From NCBI GenBank assembly GCA_903909505.1, contig CAIVVZ010000165.1, positions 1 through 34,969 on the forward strand: a stretch of DNA of 34,969 nucleotides, in the 5' to 3' direction. Positions 25,218 through 33,337 of the stretch are shown in pieces. Below the pieces are notes generated by a model. It saw only the letters and a program-made list of their open reading frames with translations, did no database searches and had not been told where the DNA came from. The translations under genes were made by a program, and so were the position numbers. The DNA is from an uncultured Desulfobacteraceae bacterium (lineage in GTDB: Bacteria > Desulfobacterota > Desulfobacteria > Desulfobacterales > Desulfatirhabdiaceae). How positions within the stretch are numbered: position 1 is the first letter of the stretch; every line of letters begins with the position of its first letter.

Positions 25218-26097
25218 ATGGCTGCAGAAAGATGAACTGAGAAGCGATGCGGCGCAGTCCGCCGGGTACCCCTTCGGGTTTATGGATGAAGGAGCCAAGA
25301 AGGAGATCCGCCGCAGCATCCTGAAAGCGGTCGCCATTCCGGGATACCAGGTTCCCTATGGTTCACGGGAAATGCCGATTGCCCGCGGCTGGGGGACCGG
25401 CGGCCTCCAGATCACCCTTTCCCTGGTGAAGCAGGATGACATCCTCAAGGTAATTGATCAGGGGTGCGACGGCAGTGTCAACGCAGTCAATATCAAAAAA
25501 TTCGTGGCCACGGTTGCCGGCGTGGCCATCACCACCGACACCCGGGCTGCGACCCTCATCCAGACCCGTCACCGGATTCCGGAGGAACGCATGACCGACC
25601 AGCAGATCCTGGTGCTCCAGGTTCCTTACCCGGAAGCGCTGCGGGAGGTGGAGCCCTCGGAAATGGAAACCCGCCGGATGCATGCCGAGGCGGATTACAG
25701 CCGGATGTGGCTCTATCTGTATGAGGATATCGTCAAATATGGCGAGATCACCATCAGCTACCGCTACCCGGTTACGGTCAACGGCCGTTACATCACGGAC
25801 CCTAGTCCGATTCCCCGCTGGGACGTGCCCAAACTCCACATGGCCGACACGCTGTTTCTATTCGGGGCGGGACGGGAAAAACGGATTTATGCGATCCCCC
25901 CCCATACGTCGGTTGAGCCGCTGGAGTTCGAAGACCACAAATTCAGGACCGAGAACTTCTCCGGCAAGGCCTGCGCCCGGTGCGGCGCCACCGATTCCTT
26001 TCTGGATGAGGTGATTGACAATGCAGGGGGCGGGAGAAGCTATTTCTGCTCGGATTCAGGTTATTGCGACAAGAGGAGCCTTGCATGGAACCACTGA
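25204..26097 (+). CDS. phnJ: C-P lyase radical SAM subunit PhnJ
   Basis: A 297-residue PhnJ, the radical SAM enzyme that cleaves the C-P bond of 5-phosphoribosyl-1-phosphonate to give the alkane and 5-phosphoribosyl-1,2-cyclic phosphate. Its non-canonical cluster motif is exactly CX2CX21CX5C near the C-terminus (CARCG ... FCSDSGYC), as in E. coli. The glycine proposed to carry the radical is G47 in AVAIPGYQVP, equivalent to E. coli G32; the N-terminus is 15 residues longer. Of three in-frame ATGs (25198, 25204, 25210), 25204 lies 6 nt from AGGAGG. Confidence 0.97.
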   Translation: MRMHEWLQKDELRSDAAQSAGYPFGFMDEGAKKEIRRSILKAVAIPGYQVPYGSREMPIARGWGTGGLQITLSLVKQDDILKVIDQGCDGSVNAVNIKKFVATVAGVAITTDTRAATLIQTRHRIPEERMTDQQILVLQVPYPEALREVEPSEMETRRMHAEADYSRMWLYLYEDIVKYGEITISYRYPVTVNGRYITDPSPIPRWDVPKLHMADTLFLFGAGREKRIYAIPPHTSVEPLEFEDHKFRTENFSGKACARCGATDSFLDEVIDNAGGGRSYFCSDSGYCDKRSLAWNH

Positions 26098-26957
26098 TAC
26101 GGATACGGAATCTTTCAAAACGGTTTGGTCAGGGATGTGACCGCTGCCTGGATGCCACCGGGCCGGAACAGGATACCAATCTCTGCCCCCACTGCGGTTC
26201 CGTGATGGCCTGCAACGATGTCTCCTTTGATCTTTTTCGCAATGAAGCCCTTGGTGTGGTAGGCGAGAGCGGCTCCGGCAAGAGCACCCTGGTGCGGCTC
26301 CTGCACTTTGAGTGGGAGGCAAATGAAGGTGCCATGGAACTGCATCGCTCGGCGGAAGCTGACAATTTGCCGGAGATATTTGCCGATGGTTCGGACTACA
26401 GTTGCAATCTGCTCGGTTTGAGCCATTTTCAGAAGCGCCAGCTCCGCAACGCCCTGATGGGGATTGTCTATCAGAACCCGCATCTGGGGCTCAGGATGCA
26501 GGTCAGCTCCGGCGGCAACATCGCCGAACGGCTTCTGGGAGCCGGATGGCGACATATCGCCAAAATGCGGCAGCGATCCGCCGAACTCCTGGAGAGAACG
26601 GAAATCCCCACTGAGCGGATGGATGAGCCCCCCTGCAATTTCAGCGGCGGTATGCAGCAACGGGTTCAGATCGCCAAGGCCCTCTCGAACAATCCGCTGA
26701 TCCTCTTTCTGGACGAGGTCACCACGGGCCTTGACCTCTCGGTACAGGCCCGGGTGCTGGATCTGATCCGGAATTTGAGGAGCGAATTTAACCTGTCCAT
26801 GCTGGTGGTTTCCCATGACCTGGGCGTTATCAACCTGCTCTGTCAACGAACCATGGTGATGAAATCCGGCCATGTGGTGGAATCGGGGCTGACGGACCAG
26901 ATCCTGCAGGATCCCCAGCACCGGTACACCCAGCTTCTCGTGGCCTCTCAATTATAG
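26085..26957 (+). CDS. phnK: C-P lyase ABC-type subunit PhnK with zinc-ribbon-like insert
   Basis: A 290-residue ABC-type ATPase that docks on the core complex. Walker A is GESGSGKST (60-68), with the Q-loop IVYQNPHLGLRM, signature FSGGMQQRVQIAKAL, Walker B LILFLDEVTTGLD and switch HDLGVI. Between the first strand and Walker A there is an added segment with C18, C21, C34 and C37 (CDRC and CPHC), which looks like a zinc ribbon and makes this protein about 38 residues longer than E. coli PhnK. ATG 26085 (GAGGAG 6 nt upstream) overlaps the phnJ end by 13 nt. Confidence 0.94.
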   Translation: MEPLIRIRNLSKRFGQGCDRCLDATGPEQDTNLCPHCGSVMACNDVSFDLFRNEALGVVGESGSGKSTLVRLLHFEWEANEGAMELHRSAEADNLPEIFADGSDYSCNLLGLSHFQKRQLRNALMGIVYQNPHLGLRMQVSSGGNIAERLLGAGWRHIAKMRQRSAELLERTEIPTERMDEPPCNFSGGMQQRVQIAKALSNNPLILFLDEVTTGLDLSVQARVLDLIRNLRSEFNLSMLVVSHDLGVINLLCQRTMVMKSGHVVESGLTDQILQDPQHRYTQLLVASQL

Positions 26958-26965
26958 GAGCCGTC

Positions 26966-27643
26966 ATGATTACCGTAGATAAATTGTCAAAAAGCTTCAC
27001 GCTCCATATCCTCAATGAAAAAAAGATTGTGGCCTGCAGTGATATATCCTTCCATGTTCCGCCGGGGGGGTTCCTGGGGTTATCCGGTCCCAGCGGTGTC
27101 GGGAAGAGTACGGTGCTCAAATGCCTCTACCGAACATATCTGGCAAGCAGCGGCGCCATCCGTTACAACTCGGCCGCCTACGGCAGTGTCGATTTGGCCA
27201 AAATACCCGACCGGGCCGTCATCGACATCCGCTACAAGGAGATGGGATATGTTTCCCAGTTTCTCAAGGTCATCCCCCGGGTTTCCGCCCTCGCAGTCAT
27301 CATGGAGCCGATTCTGGCCCGCAACGGGGTGTCGCGGGACGCGGCGCGAAAGCGGGCCATCGGCCTGCTGGAAAGACTTCGAATCCCCTCGCACCTGTTT
27401 GATGCCTACCCGGCGACCTTCAGCGGCGGCGAGCAGCAACGGATCAATATTGCCCGAGCCGTCAGTTGGAAACCGCGCCTGCTGCTGCTGGACGAGCCGA
27501 CGGCATCGCTTGACAAGGATTCGGTCGGGGTGGTGCTGGAAATTCTCAAGGAATTGCGTGAGGAAGGAACGACCATGATCGGCATTTTCCATGATACCAA
27601 GCTGCTATCTTCGGTAACGGATTCGGTCTGTCATATTTGCTGA
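26966..27643 (+). CDS. phnL: C-P lyase ABC-type subunit PhnL
   Basis: A 225-residue ABC-type protein matching PhnL: LSKSFTLHILNEKKIVACSD at the start, Walker A GPSGVGKST, the YKEMGYVSQFLKVIPRVSAL Q-loop region typical of PhnL, signature FSGGEQQRINIARAV and Walker B LLLDEPTASLD. PhnL is needed with PhnG, H and I for formation of the phosphonate-ribose intermediate. AGGAG 6 nt upstream of the ATG; the gene starts 8 nt after phnK. A terminator-like hairpin follows before phnM. Confidence 0.95.
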   Translation: MITVDKLSKSFTLHILNEKKIVACSDISFHVPPGGFLGLSGPSGVGKSTVLKCLYRTYLASSGAIRYNSAAYGSVDLAKIPDRAVIDIRYKEMGYVSQFLKVIPRVSALAVIMEPILARNGVSRDAARKRAIGLLERLRIPSHLFDAYPATFSGGEQQRINIARAVSWKPRLLLLDEPTASLDKDSVGVVLEILKELREEGTTMIGIFHDTKLLSSVTDSVCHIC

Positions 27644-27656
27644 AAGATAACCCACC

Positions 27657-27694
27657 GGATCGTCCCGGGTTTGACGAAAACCAACGATCCTTTT
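27657..27694 (+). terminator. Hairpin between phnL and phnM
   Basis: GGATCGT (27657-27663) pairs with ACGATCC (27684-27690), an inner GGTTT pairs with AAACC, and TTTT (27691-27694) follows. It sits in a 77-bp gap, the only sizeable one between phnG and the TIM-barrel gene. It may act as a partial terminator lowering phnM expression relative to phnG-L. Confidence 0.5.
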
Positions 27695-27720
27695 CAAGCG
27701 ACCCATAATGGAGAATGTTC

Positions 27721-28872
27721 ATGCAGGACGGTTTTGTGATAACAAACGCTCGGGTGGTGACCCCGGAAGGGGTGAGGACGGGCGTGTCGGTACAGGTTGA
27801 GAATGGACGTATTTCCGGGATCCGTGAAGGCTTTCCGCAGGGAACCAGAGAGATTGATGCCGGCGGGAATTACCTGTTTCCCGGTTTTGTGGACATGCAT
27901 TCCGATGCCATCGAAAAAGGGATCGAACCCCGGCCCAATACCTTTTTCCCGGTGGACATCGCAGTTTTTGAACTGGACAAGAAGATCGCCTCCTGCGGCA
28001 TCACCACCATGTTTCACTCGCTCTCCTTTGCCGAACTGGAGGTGGGGCTCCGCAACAACAACACGGCGGCGGAAATCATCCGGGAGATCCACGGGTTCCG
28101 ACATAAACTGAAGGTAAACACGAAAATTCATGCCCGCTTCGAGATCACTGACCACGGGGCCGTCTCTTTCCTTGAGAAATTGATCCGGGACAACCAGATC
28201 AACCTCTTCTCCTTTATGGACCACTCGCCCGGTCAGGGACAATTTCAGGATGTCATTTCATTCAAGAATTACTATGGCCCGGTTTACGCCAAGAGTGATG
28301 CGGAGATGGACGACATCATCGAACGGAAACTCCAGGCGAAAATGAGCCATGCCCCCCGGGATATCGCTCGCCTGCTCGATGTTTGCCGGGAACACGGAAT
28401 TGCCATTGCCTCGCATGACGATGACTCCAGGGAGAAAATTCATTGGATGAAGGAAATGGAAATCGGCATGACGGAATTTCCCATCAACATGGATGCGGTG
28501 CAGGCCGCCCATGAACTGGGCATCCGTGTTTGTCTCGGCTCTCCCAACGTGGTGCGGGGCAGGTCCTCGTCCCGTAACCTGGATGCCCGGGAGGCGATCC
28601 GCAGGGGGTACGGGGACATCCTGTGTTCCGATTACTCGCCTATGACCCTGCTCCATGCCGTGTTTACCCTGGAACGGCATGGCATTCTCCCCCTTCACAA
28701 GGCGACCAATATGGTCAGTTTGAATCCGGCCCGCGCCGTGGGGATTGCGGATCATACCGGATCACTGGAGGCTGGAAAAGACGCTGACATGGTTCTGGTG
28801 GATCCCTCCGACGGTTTGCCACGGGTACTCAAGACATTTGTCGCAGGCAGGGAGGTGTTCGCCACATGCTGA
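27721..28872 (+). CDS. phnM: Alpha-D-ribose 1-methylphosphonate 5-triphosphate diphosphatase PhnM
   Basis: A 383-residue amidohydrolase-fold enzyme that releases pyrophosphate from 5-triphosphoribosyl-1-phosphonate to make the PhnJ substrate. Family signs are FPGFVDMHSDAIEKGIEPRP with the metal-binding HxD, CGITTMFHSLSF, FSFMDHSPGQGQF, IAIASHDDDS, EFPINMDAVQAA and CSDYSPMTLLHAVFTL. ATG 27721 is chosen (GGAG 7 nt upstream) over 27715. Its last codons overlap the start of the TIM-barrel gene (ATGCTGA at 28866-28872). Confidence 0.96.
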   Translation: MQDGFVITNARVVTPEGVRTGVSVQVENGRISGIREGFPQGTREIDAGGNYLFPGFVDMHSDAIEKGIEPRPNTFFPVDIAVFELDKKIASCGITTMFHSLSFAELEVGLRNNNTAAEIIREIHGFRHKLKVNTKIHARFEITDHGAVSFLEKLIRDNQINLFSFMDHSPGQGQFQDVISFKNYYGPVYAKSDAEMDDIIERKLQAKMSHAPRDIARLLDVCREHGIAIASHDDDSREKIHWMKEMEIGMTEFPINMDAVQAAHELGIRVCLGSPNVVRGRSSSRNLDAREAIRRGYGDILCSDYSPMTLLHAVFTLERHGILPLHKATNMVSLNPARAVGIADHTGSLEAGKDADMVLVDPSDGLPRVLKTFVAGREVFATC

Positions 28873-29798
28873 ATATCGGTAGCAACATCAACGAAGTTCG
28901 GGTGGATGGCAGTCTGAAGGCATTACAGCATGACCTTGCAGCTTTTCTTGGATTTGGCCTGACTGCTGCTGAAATTTCAATACATGGTCTGGATGCCGTC
29001 AAAAACGGTGGCATAGATCGCCGCAGGACGTCGGAGATTAAAACAATCCTGGCGGACTTCCCTTTTCGTTACAGTACCCATGCCCCCAATCCGCTGAATC
29101 TGATGGACCGGAACTATCCGGAACTGCACCGGGACGTGCTGCACGCCTCCCTGGAATTCTCATCCACGATCGGCGCAAGGTGCATGGTGTACCATCCCGG
29201 ACGATATCTGGTGGAGGAGGAATTCGGGATCCGCGGCCCGCTATCCTTCACATCTCATGAAAAACAGGAATTGCGCGATCATGAGGCGGAGATCCTTCAG
29301 GCAGCGGCGGACCGTTTTCCCGATGTGATCATTGCCATGGAGAATGCACGCCCTTACCGGCATCATTCCCCTTATTGCTATGCCGAGATACCCAAAAAGC
29401 TGTTAAAACAGATCCGGCGGATCAACCGGAGCAATGTCCGGATGACCCTTGATTTCGGCCATCTCCATCTGTCGGCGCAATACTACCACCTGGATGCGGT
29501 TGAAGAGGTGAGGGCGGTCGCACCGTACATCGTGCATTGTCATGTGCATGACAATTTCGGCCGTTCGGTCTATTACACGGAAAAAAGTCAGACGCACCAG
29601 ATTCCCTTTGGCAAGGGGGACGCCCATATGCCGGTCGGCTGGGGCACCATCCCGTTTCCCGATCTATTTGCCGAATTTATCCGTAACTATGAAGGACTGT
29701 TTATCTGCGAGCTGCGCAGCCGGTATTTCGAGCAGACCGGCGAGGCGGCGGAGAACCTTGCCGCGATCCTCCGGAAACTCGGGGGTTGCATGCGGTAG
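28866..29798 (+). CDS. Xylose isomerase-like TIM-barrel protein coupled to phnM
   Basis: A 310-residue protein of the sugar phosphate isomerase/epimerase (AP endonuclease 2) superfamily. Metal-binding positions of that fold are visible: YSTHAP, MVYHPGRY, AMENARPY (Glu), TLDFGHLH (Asp, His), HCHVHDNFG (His, Asp) and FICELRSR (Glu). GGGAGG 10 nt upstream and a 7-nt overlap with phnM indicate translational coupling, so a role in C-P lyase metabolism is likely. No phnP (cyclic phosphodiesterase) or phnN gene is present in the cluster. An attractive inference is that this protein handles 5-phosphoribosyl-1,2-cyclic phosphate or a downstream ribose phosphate, but the fold also covers isomerases, epimerases and nucleases. 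Confidence 0.75.
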   Translation: MLNIGSNINEVRVDGSLKALQHDLAAFLGFGLTAAEISIHGLDAVKNGGIDRRRTSEIKTILADFPFRYSTHAPNPLNLMDRNYPELHRDVLHASLEFSSTIGARCMVYHPGRYLVEEEFGIRGPLSFTSHEKQELRDHEAEILQAAADRFPDVIIAMENARPYRHHSPYCYAEIPKKLLKQIRRINRSNVRMTLDFGHLHLSAQYYHLDAVEEVRAVAPYIVHCHVHDNFGRSVYYTEKSQTHQIPFGKGDAHMPVGWGTIPFPDLFAEFIRNYEGLFICELRSRYFEQTGEAAENLAAILRKLGGCMR

Positions 29799-29799
29799 T

Positions 29800-29833
29800 A
29801 TAACAGAAACTTTGGACATCTCCGGCCTGTTAT
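29800..29833. terminator. Weak hairpin between the convergent phosphonate operons
   Basis: ATAACAG (29800-29806) pairs with CTGTTAT (29827-29833), with a 20-nt interior that can add a short GGA/TCC pairing. It lies in the 31-bp gap between the TIM-barrel stop and the phnW stop and slightly overlaps the phnW end. There is no T-run, so its efficiency as a terminator is doubtful. Confidence 0.3.
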
Positions 29834-31014
29834 TGAAATCGGCAACTGTCAGGTTGCCAGGATGAAACGTTGTCCTGTCGATCCCGCGACACATCCACCG
29901 ATTTTTTCCAGTACATCGACGATTCCAAGGCTTTCAGCAGGCGGGTCACATCCGCGGGATGAATATCTCCAATGTTTCCGATGCGAAATGTATCCTTGTC
30001 TGTTAACTTTCCCGGATAGATGACAAAGCCTTTTTCTTTGAGCAGGTCATAGAATTGTTTGAATTCATAGCCTGGATCCGGTGGGCTATGAAATGCCGTT
30101 ATGATGGGGGACTGGAGACTGTCTAACAGCAGTGGCCGGAAGCTAAGCTTCCGCATCCCGCCGACCAGCAGCCGGTTGTTGCGGTGATACCGCCGGGAAC
30201 GGGCTTCAATTCCTCCTTCGGCCTTCAGTTCTTCCAGGGCCTGAGCAAATGCCCGCACCACATGCGTGGGAGACGTAAACCGCCACTTGCCCGGATGGTT
30301 TTCCATGGTTTCCCACTGATCAAACAGATCCAGGCTTAACGAGCGCGCACGTCCCCTGGTTTTTTTCAGTTCATTCTGTCTGGCCACGACAAAAGAAAAG
30401 CCGGGTACGCCCTGAATGCACTTGTTGGTGCTGCTGATCAGATAATCCGCTCGGACTTCGCCCATATCCATACGAACACCGCCAAAGCTGCTCATGGCAT
30501 CCACAATGTATACCTTGTCAAAACACTTCACCATTGCGCCAATGTTCGATATGGGATTCAGCATGCCCGTGGTGGTTTCACAATGGACAACGGCCACATG
30601 GGTGATGTGGGGATCCTGTTTCAGAATATCAACCAGATGGTCCACATCCGGTGCTTCGGTTTCACCGCATTCATAGACACAAACCGGAATTCCGGCACGC
30701 TGGGCGATTTTCACCATGCGGTGGCCGTATGCACCGTTGGCTATTACCAGGAGTTTTCCATCCCGGGGCACGGCCGTCGTTATCACGGCTTCCACGCCAA
30801 AGGTACCACTACCCTGCATCAACACGGCCGTATATCCGGGATCTACGGTGGCCAGTGACACCAGCTCCCCGCGGATTCTCTGGACGATCCGGTTATAGTC
30901 ATCGTCCCAGGTGCACCAATCCTGAAGCATGGCCGCTTTCACGCTTTTTGTGGTGCTTAAAGGGCCTGGTGTCAGGAGCAGGTACGGGTTGTCCGGGTAA
31001 AGATCCATATTCAT
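29830..31014 (-). CDS. phnW: 2-aminoethylphosphonate-pyruvate transaminase
   Basis: A 394-residue fold-type I PLP enzyme that moves the amino group of 2-aminoethylphosphonate to pyruvate, giving phosphonoacetaldehyde and alanine. PhnW features: [11 protein letters not shown] at the start, [46 protein letters not shown] with the PLP-binding D172, and [16 protein letters not shown] with the Schiff-base K198. ATG 31014 (GGAG about 7 nt upstream) is chosen over ATG 31026. The C-terminal ~25 residues beyond ALESSMYW are an unremarkable polar tail. It is the last gene of the leftward AEP operon. Confidence 0.95.
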   Translation of the reverse strand: MNMDLYPDNPYLLLTPGPLSTTKSVKAAMLQDWCTWDDDYNRIVQRIRGELVSLATVDPGYTAVLMQGSGTFGVEAVITTAVPRDGKLLVIANGAYGHRMVKIAQRAGIPVCVYECGETEAPDVDHLVDILKQDPHITHVAVVHCETTTGMLNPISNIGAMVKCFDKVYIVDAMSSFGGVRMDMGEVRADYLISSTNKCIQGVPGFSFVVARQNELKKTRGRARSLSLDLFDQWETMENHPGKWRFTSPTHVVRAFAQALEELKAEGGIEARSRRYHRNNRLLVGGMRKLSFRPLLLDSLQSPIITAFHSPPDPGYEFKQFYDLLKEKGFVIYPGKLTDKDTFRIGNIGDIHPADVTRLLKALESSMYWKKSVDVSRDRQDNVSSWQPDSCRFQ

Positions 31015-31044
31015 GATTGTCTCCATTTCAAATTATTATAGTCT

Positions 31045-32454
31045 TCAAGACCATTGCTGCCCCGCCTCGTTTTCCACCTCATTCAATGCTTCATCCAGCG
31101 TATCAATGGCCTGATCCAGTTCGGAACGCAGCACGGTCAGAGGCGGGGTCAGCGTCAGAATATTCCCCTGTGAGACCTTAAAACTCAATCCGCGCTTCAG
31201 GCAGGCATACATAATCTGGTCGGCTTCCATCTCGGCGGGAATCTTGCTTTTCCGGTTTCGAACCAGTTCTGCGCCAAAAAGCAGTCCCTGGCCGCGAACA
31301 TCGCCAATCAAAGGATGGGTTGTCATAAGTGCGTGAAGCCGTTCCAGGGCATATTGGCCCAGTTTCTCCGCATGTGAAACCAGACCTTGGTCTTCAATGA
31401 CATCAAGCGTTGCCAGCCCGGCGGCACAGGCCACGGGATTTTTTTCATGGGTATAATGACCCAGGGCGGAATCCGCCGCGATATCCAGATCTTCTCTGAC
31501 AATCATTGCCGCCAGGGGGAAAATGCCGCCCCCCAGACCTTTACCCAGGGTGATGATATCCGGTTCCACGTCATACCGTTCCGAGGCGAACATCCTGCCG
31601 GTTCTGCCCAGTCCAATGGCGGTTTCATCAAAAATAAGCAGCGCACCATGGCGGTCGCAGGCCCGCCGGATTTCCTTCCAATAGCCGGCCGGGGGCGGAT
31701 TTACGGACGTACTGCGAATGGGTTCCGCGATGACGGCTGAAATATCTTTTTCTTTTTCCAGAACATACGCGACATAACCGGCACATTTTAAACCGCAGGT
31801 TTCGCATCGGCCCTCCGGATCCCACAGGCAGTGATACGGATCAGCCGGCGGGACGTGTTCAGTCCCCGGCAGCAGGGGACCGATATTTTTTCGGAACAGG
31901 GATTCACCGCTGATGGAAATGGTATCCAGCGATGCACCATGAAATGCCCCCCACATGGAGATGGTTTTAAACCGTCCGGTTGCCACGCGTGCCAGTTTCA
32001 TGGCCATGCCGACAGCCGTTGTTCCACCTGGCGCGAACAACACCTTGTTCAGATTGCCGGGGGCAATGGATGCGAGCTTTCGGGCCAAAGAAATGGCCGG
32101 GATATTGGTATATCGACGGGTACAGAAGGAGAGCGTCTTCAACTGTTCGATAATGGCCGCGATAACCACCGGATTGCCGAAACCGACCTGATGAGCACTG
32201 TTGCCATGAAAATCCAGATAATGTCGGCCCTGAATATCCGTAATGGTGCTGCCCTGGCAGGATGCGAGTACATTCAGGCAGGGGGTGGACAGGGTCTGGC
32301 GCAAAAAATACTGTTCATCTCCAGCCAGCCATTGGCGGGTTTCCGCGTTGATTTGATCAGCATCCCACTGCCGACGAAAAAACGATTGGTTGCTGTCGCC
32401 TTCTGAAAGGTCATGATTCGGTTGTCTGTCCTGATTTCTGTAAGATAGGCGCAT
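31045..32454 (-). CDS. pbfA: Class III aminotransferase-fold enzyme, probable hydroxy-AEP ammonia-lyase PbfA
   Basis: A 469-residue PLP enzyme of the class III aminotransferase family: FAPGGTTAVGMAMKLAR, AFHGASLDT, AEPIRST, IFDETAIGLGRTG with D276, and LGKGLGGG with the PLP Lys K305. In phnW/phnX clusters this family is represented by PbfA, which converts (R)-1-hydroxy-2-aminoethylphosphonate to phosphonoacetaldehyde plus ammonia; the LDFHGNSAHQVGFGNP segment and position between phnX and phnW fit that. A true transaminase acting on AEP or another phosphonate is the alternative. The cysteine run GRCETCGLKC (217-224) is a common feature of this subgroup. It starts 9 nt after the phnX stop. Confidence 0.75.
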   Translation of the reverse strand: MRLSYRNQDRQPNHDLSEGDSNQSFFRRQWDADQINAETRQWLAGDEQYFLRQTLSTPCLNVLASCQGSTITDIQGRHYLDFHGNSAHQVGFGNPVVIAAIIEQLKTLSFCTRRYTNIPAISLARKLASIAPGNLNKVLFAPGGTTAVGMAMKLARVATGRFKTISMWGAFHGASLDTISISGESLFRKNIGPLLPGTEHVPPADPYHCLWDPEGRCETCGLKCAGYVAYVLEKEKDISAVIAEPIRSTSVNPPPAGYWKEIRRACDRHGALLIFDETAIGLGRTGRMFASERYDVEPDIITLGKGLGGGIFPLAAMIVREDLDIAADSALGHYTHEKNPVACAAGLATLDVIEDQGLVSHAEKLGQYALERLHALMTTHPLIGDVRGQGLLFGAELVRNRKSKIPAEMEADQIMYACLKRGLSFKVSQGNILTLTPPLTVLRSELDQAIDTLDEALNEVENEAGQQWS

Positions 32455-32463
32455 ATGCTTCTT

Positions 32464-33321
32464 TCAACCTGCTTTGCTGCGCGGCATCAGCGGCTGTTCG
32501 CCGCGATGCAGACGGTTATTGATGTCGCGGATAATGGGCAGACATGCCCAGATGCCTTCCGCAACATAATGGACGCCGGCTTCCCGCATGGATTTTTCGA
32601 TTTCAGACAGGCGGTTCTTCAGGATTTCAGGGTCCAGCCGATCCGTTTCATCCAACGACAACCCCAGCGAGTTGCCGGATCGGGTCAGTCCGATTGTCCA
32701 CATTCCGGCGTTCAGGCCCTCCTCAATATCACTGATGGTATCGCCGATTTTCACCATGGCTTCCATGGGATAAATCTGCAATTGAATCGCGTTCTGAAAA
32801 CACATCCACGGATAGGGACGCCCGGCCGGCGTATCTGTCGAGCATGCGATAGCATCCGGAACATATCCTTTCTTCCGTGCCGCCGGTATGAGCATCTCCA
32901 TCATGGGCCGGGTATAACCGGTTGACGAGCCGATCCGGATGCAGCGTTTACGCAGTTCGTCAATCGTCTCCAGGAGCCCCGGGATCGGGTCGGAATAGCG
33001 GGCAATCGCGGAAACCATCATGGGCTCGGTCTCCGCATACAGGGCTTCCACATCTGTCTCGTCGGGCAATTGACCGAATTTTCCCCGCCATCTGGCAGAG
33101 ACCGCGGGAAGACGGCATAATTGGCGAATGTGATCCTTTTTCATCAGTCCCATGAACTGCCTGACCTCGGAGACGGAAATATCGATATCGAATAAATGAA
33201 AACTTTCCCTGAATACCTCAACCGGTCCCATACAGCCATAGTCAACAGCCGTACCGGCCCAATCCAGCACCACGCCCTGAACCGGTCCGGTATAGGCGGT
33301 TCTTCGAATAAATGAAGACAT
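32464..33321 (-). CDS. phnX: Phosphonoacetaldehyde hydrolase (phosphonatase)
   Basis: A 285-residue HAD-superfamily enzyme that splits phosphonoacetaldehyde into acetaldehyde and Pi. The nucleophile is D20 in LDWAGT, the Schiff-base lysine is K61 in FMGLMKKDHI, and the later HAD motifs are IGSSTGYTRPMM and KIGDTISDIEEGLNAGMW. PAGRPYPWM is also typical of the family. It receives its substrate from PhnW and the PbfA-like enzyme encoded directly downstream. The gene follows the Lgt-like gene by 16 nt. Confidence 0.96.
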   Translation of the reverse strand: MSSFIRRTAYTGPVQGVVLDWAGTAVDYGCMGPVEVFRESFHLFDIDISVSEVRQFMGLMKKDHIRQLCRLPAVSARWRGKFGQLPDETDVEALYAETEPMMVSAIARYSDPIPGLLETIDELRKRCIRIGSSTGYTRPMMEMLIPAARKKGYVPDAIACSTDTPAGRPYPWMCFQNAIQLQIYPMEAMVKIGDTISDIEEGLNAGMWTIGLTRSGNSLGLSLDETDRLDPEILKNRLSEIEKSMREAGVHYVAEGIWACLPIIRDINNRLHRGEQPLMPRSKAG

Positions 33322-33337
33322 ATCTTTTTCCCTTCCG

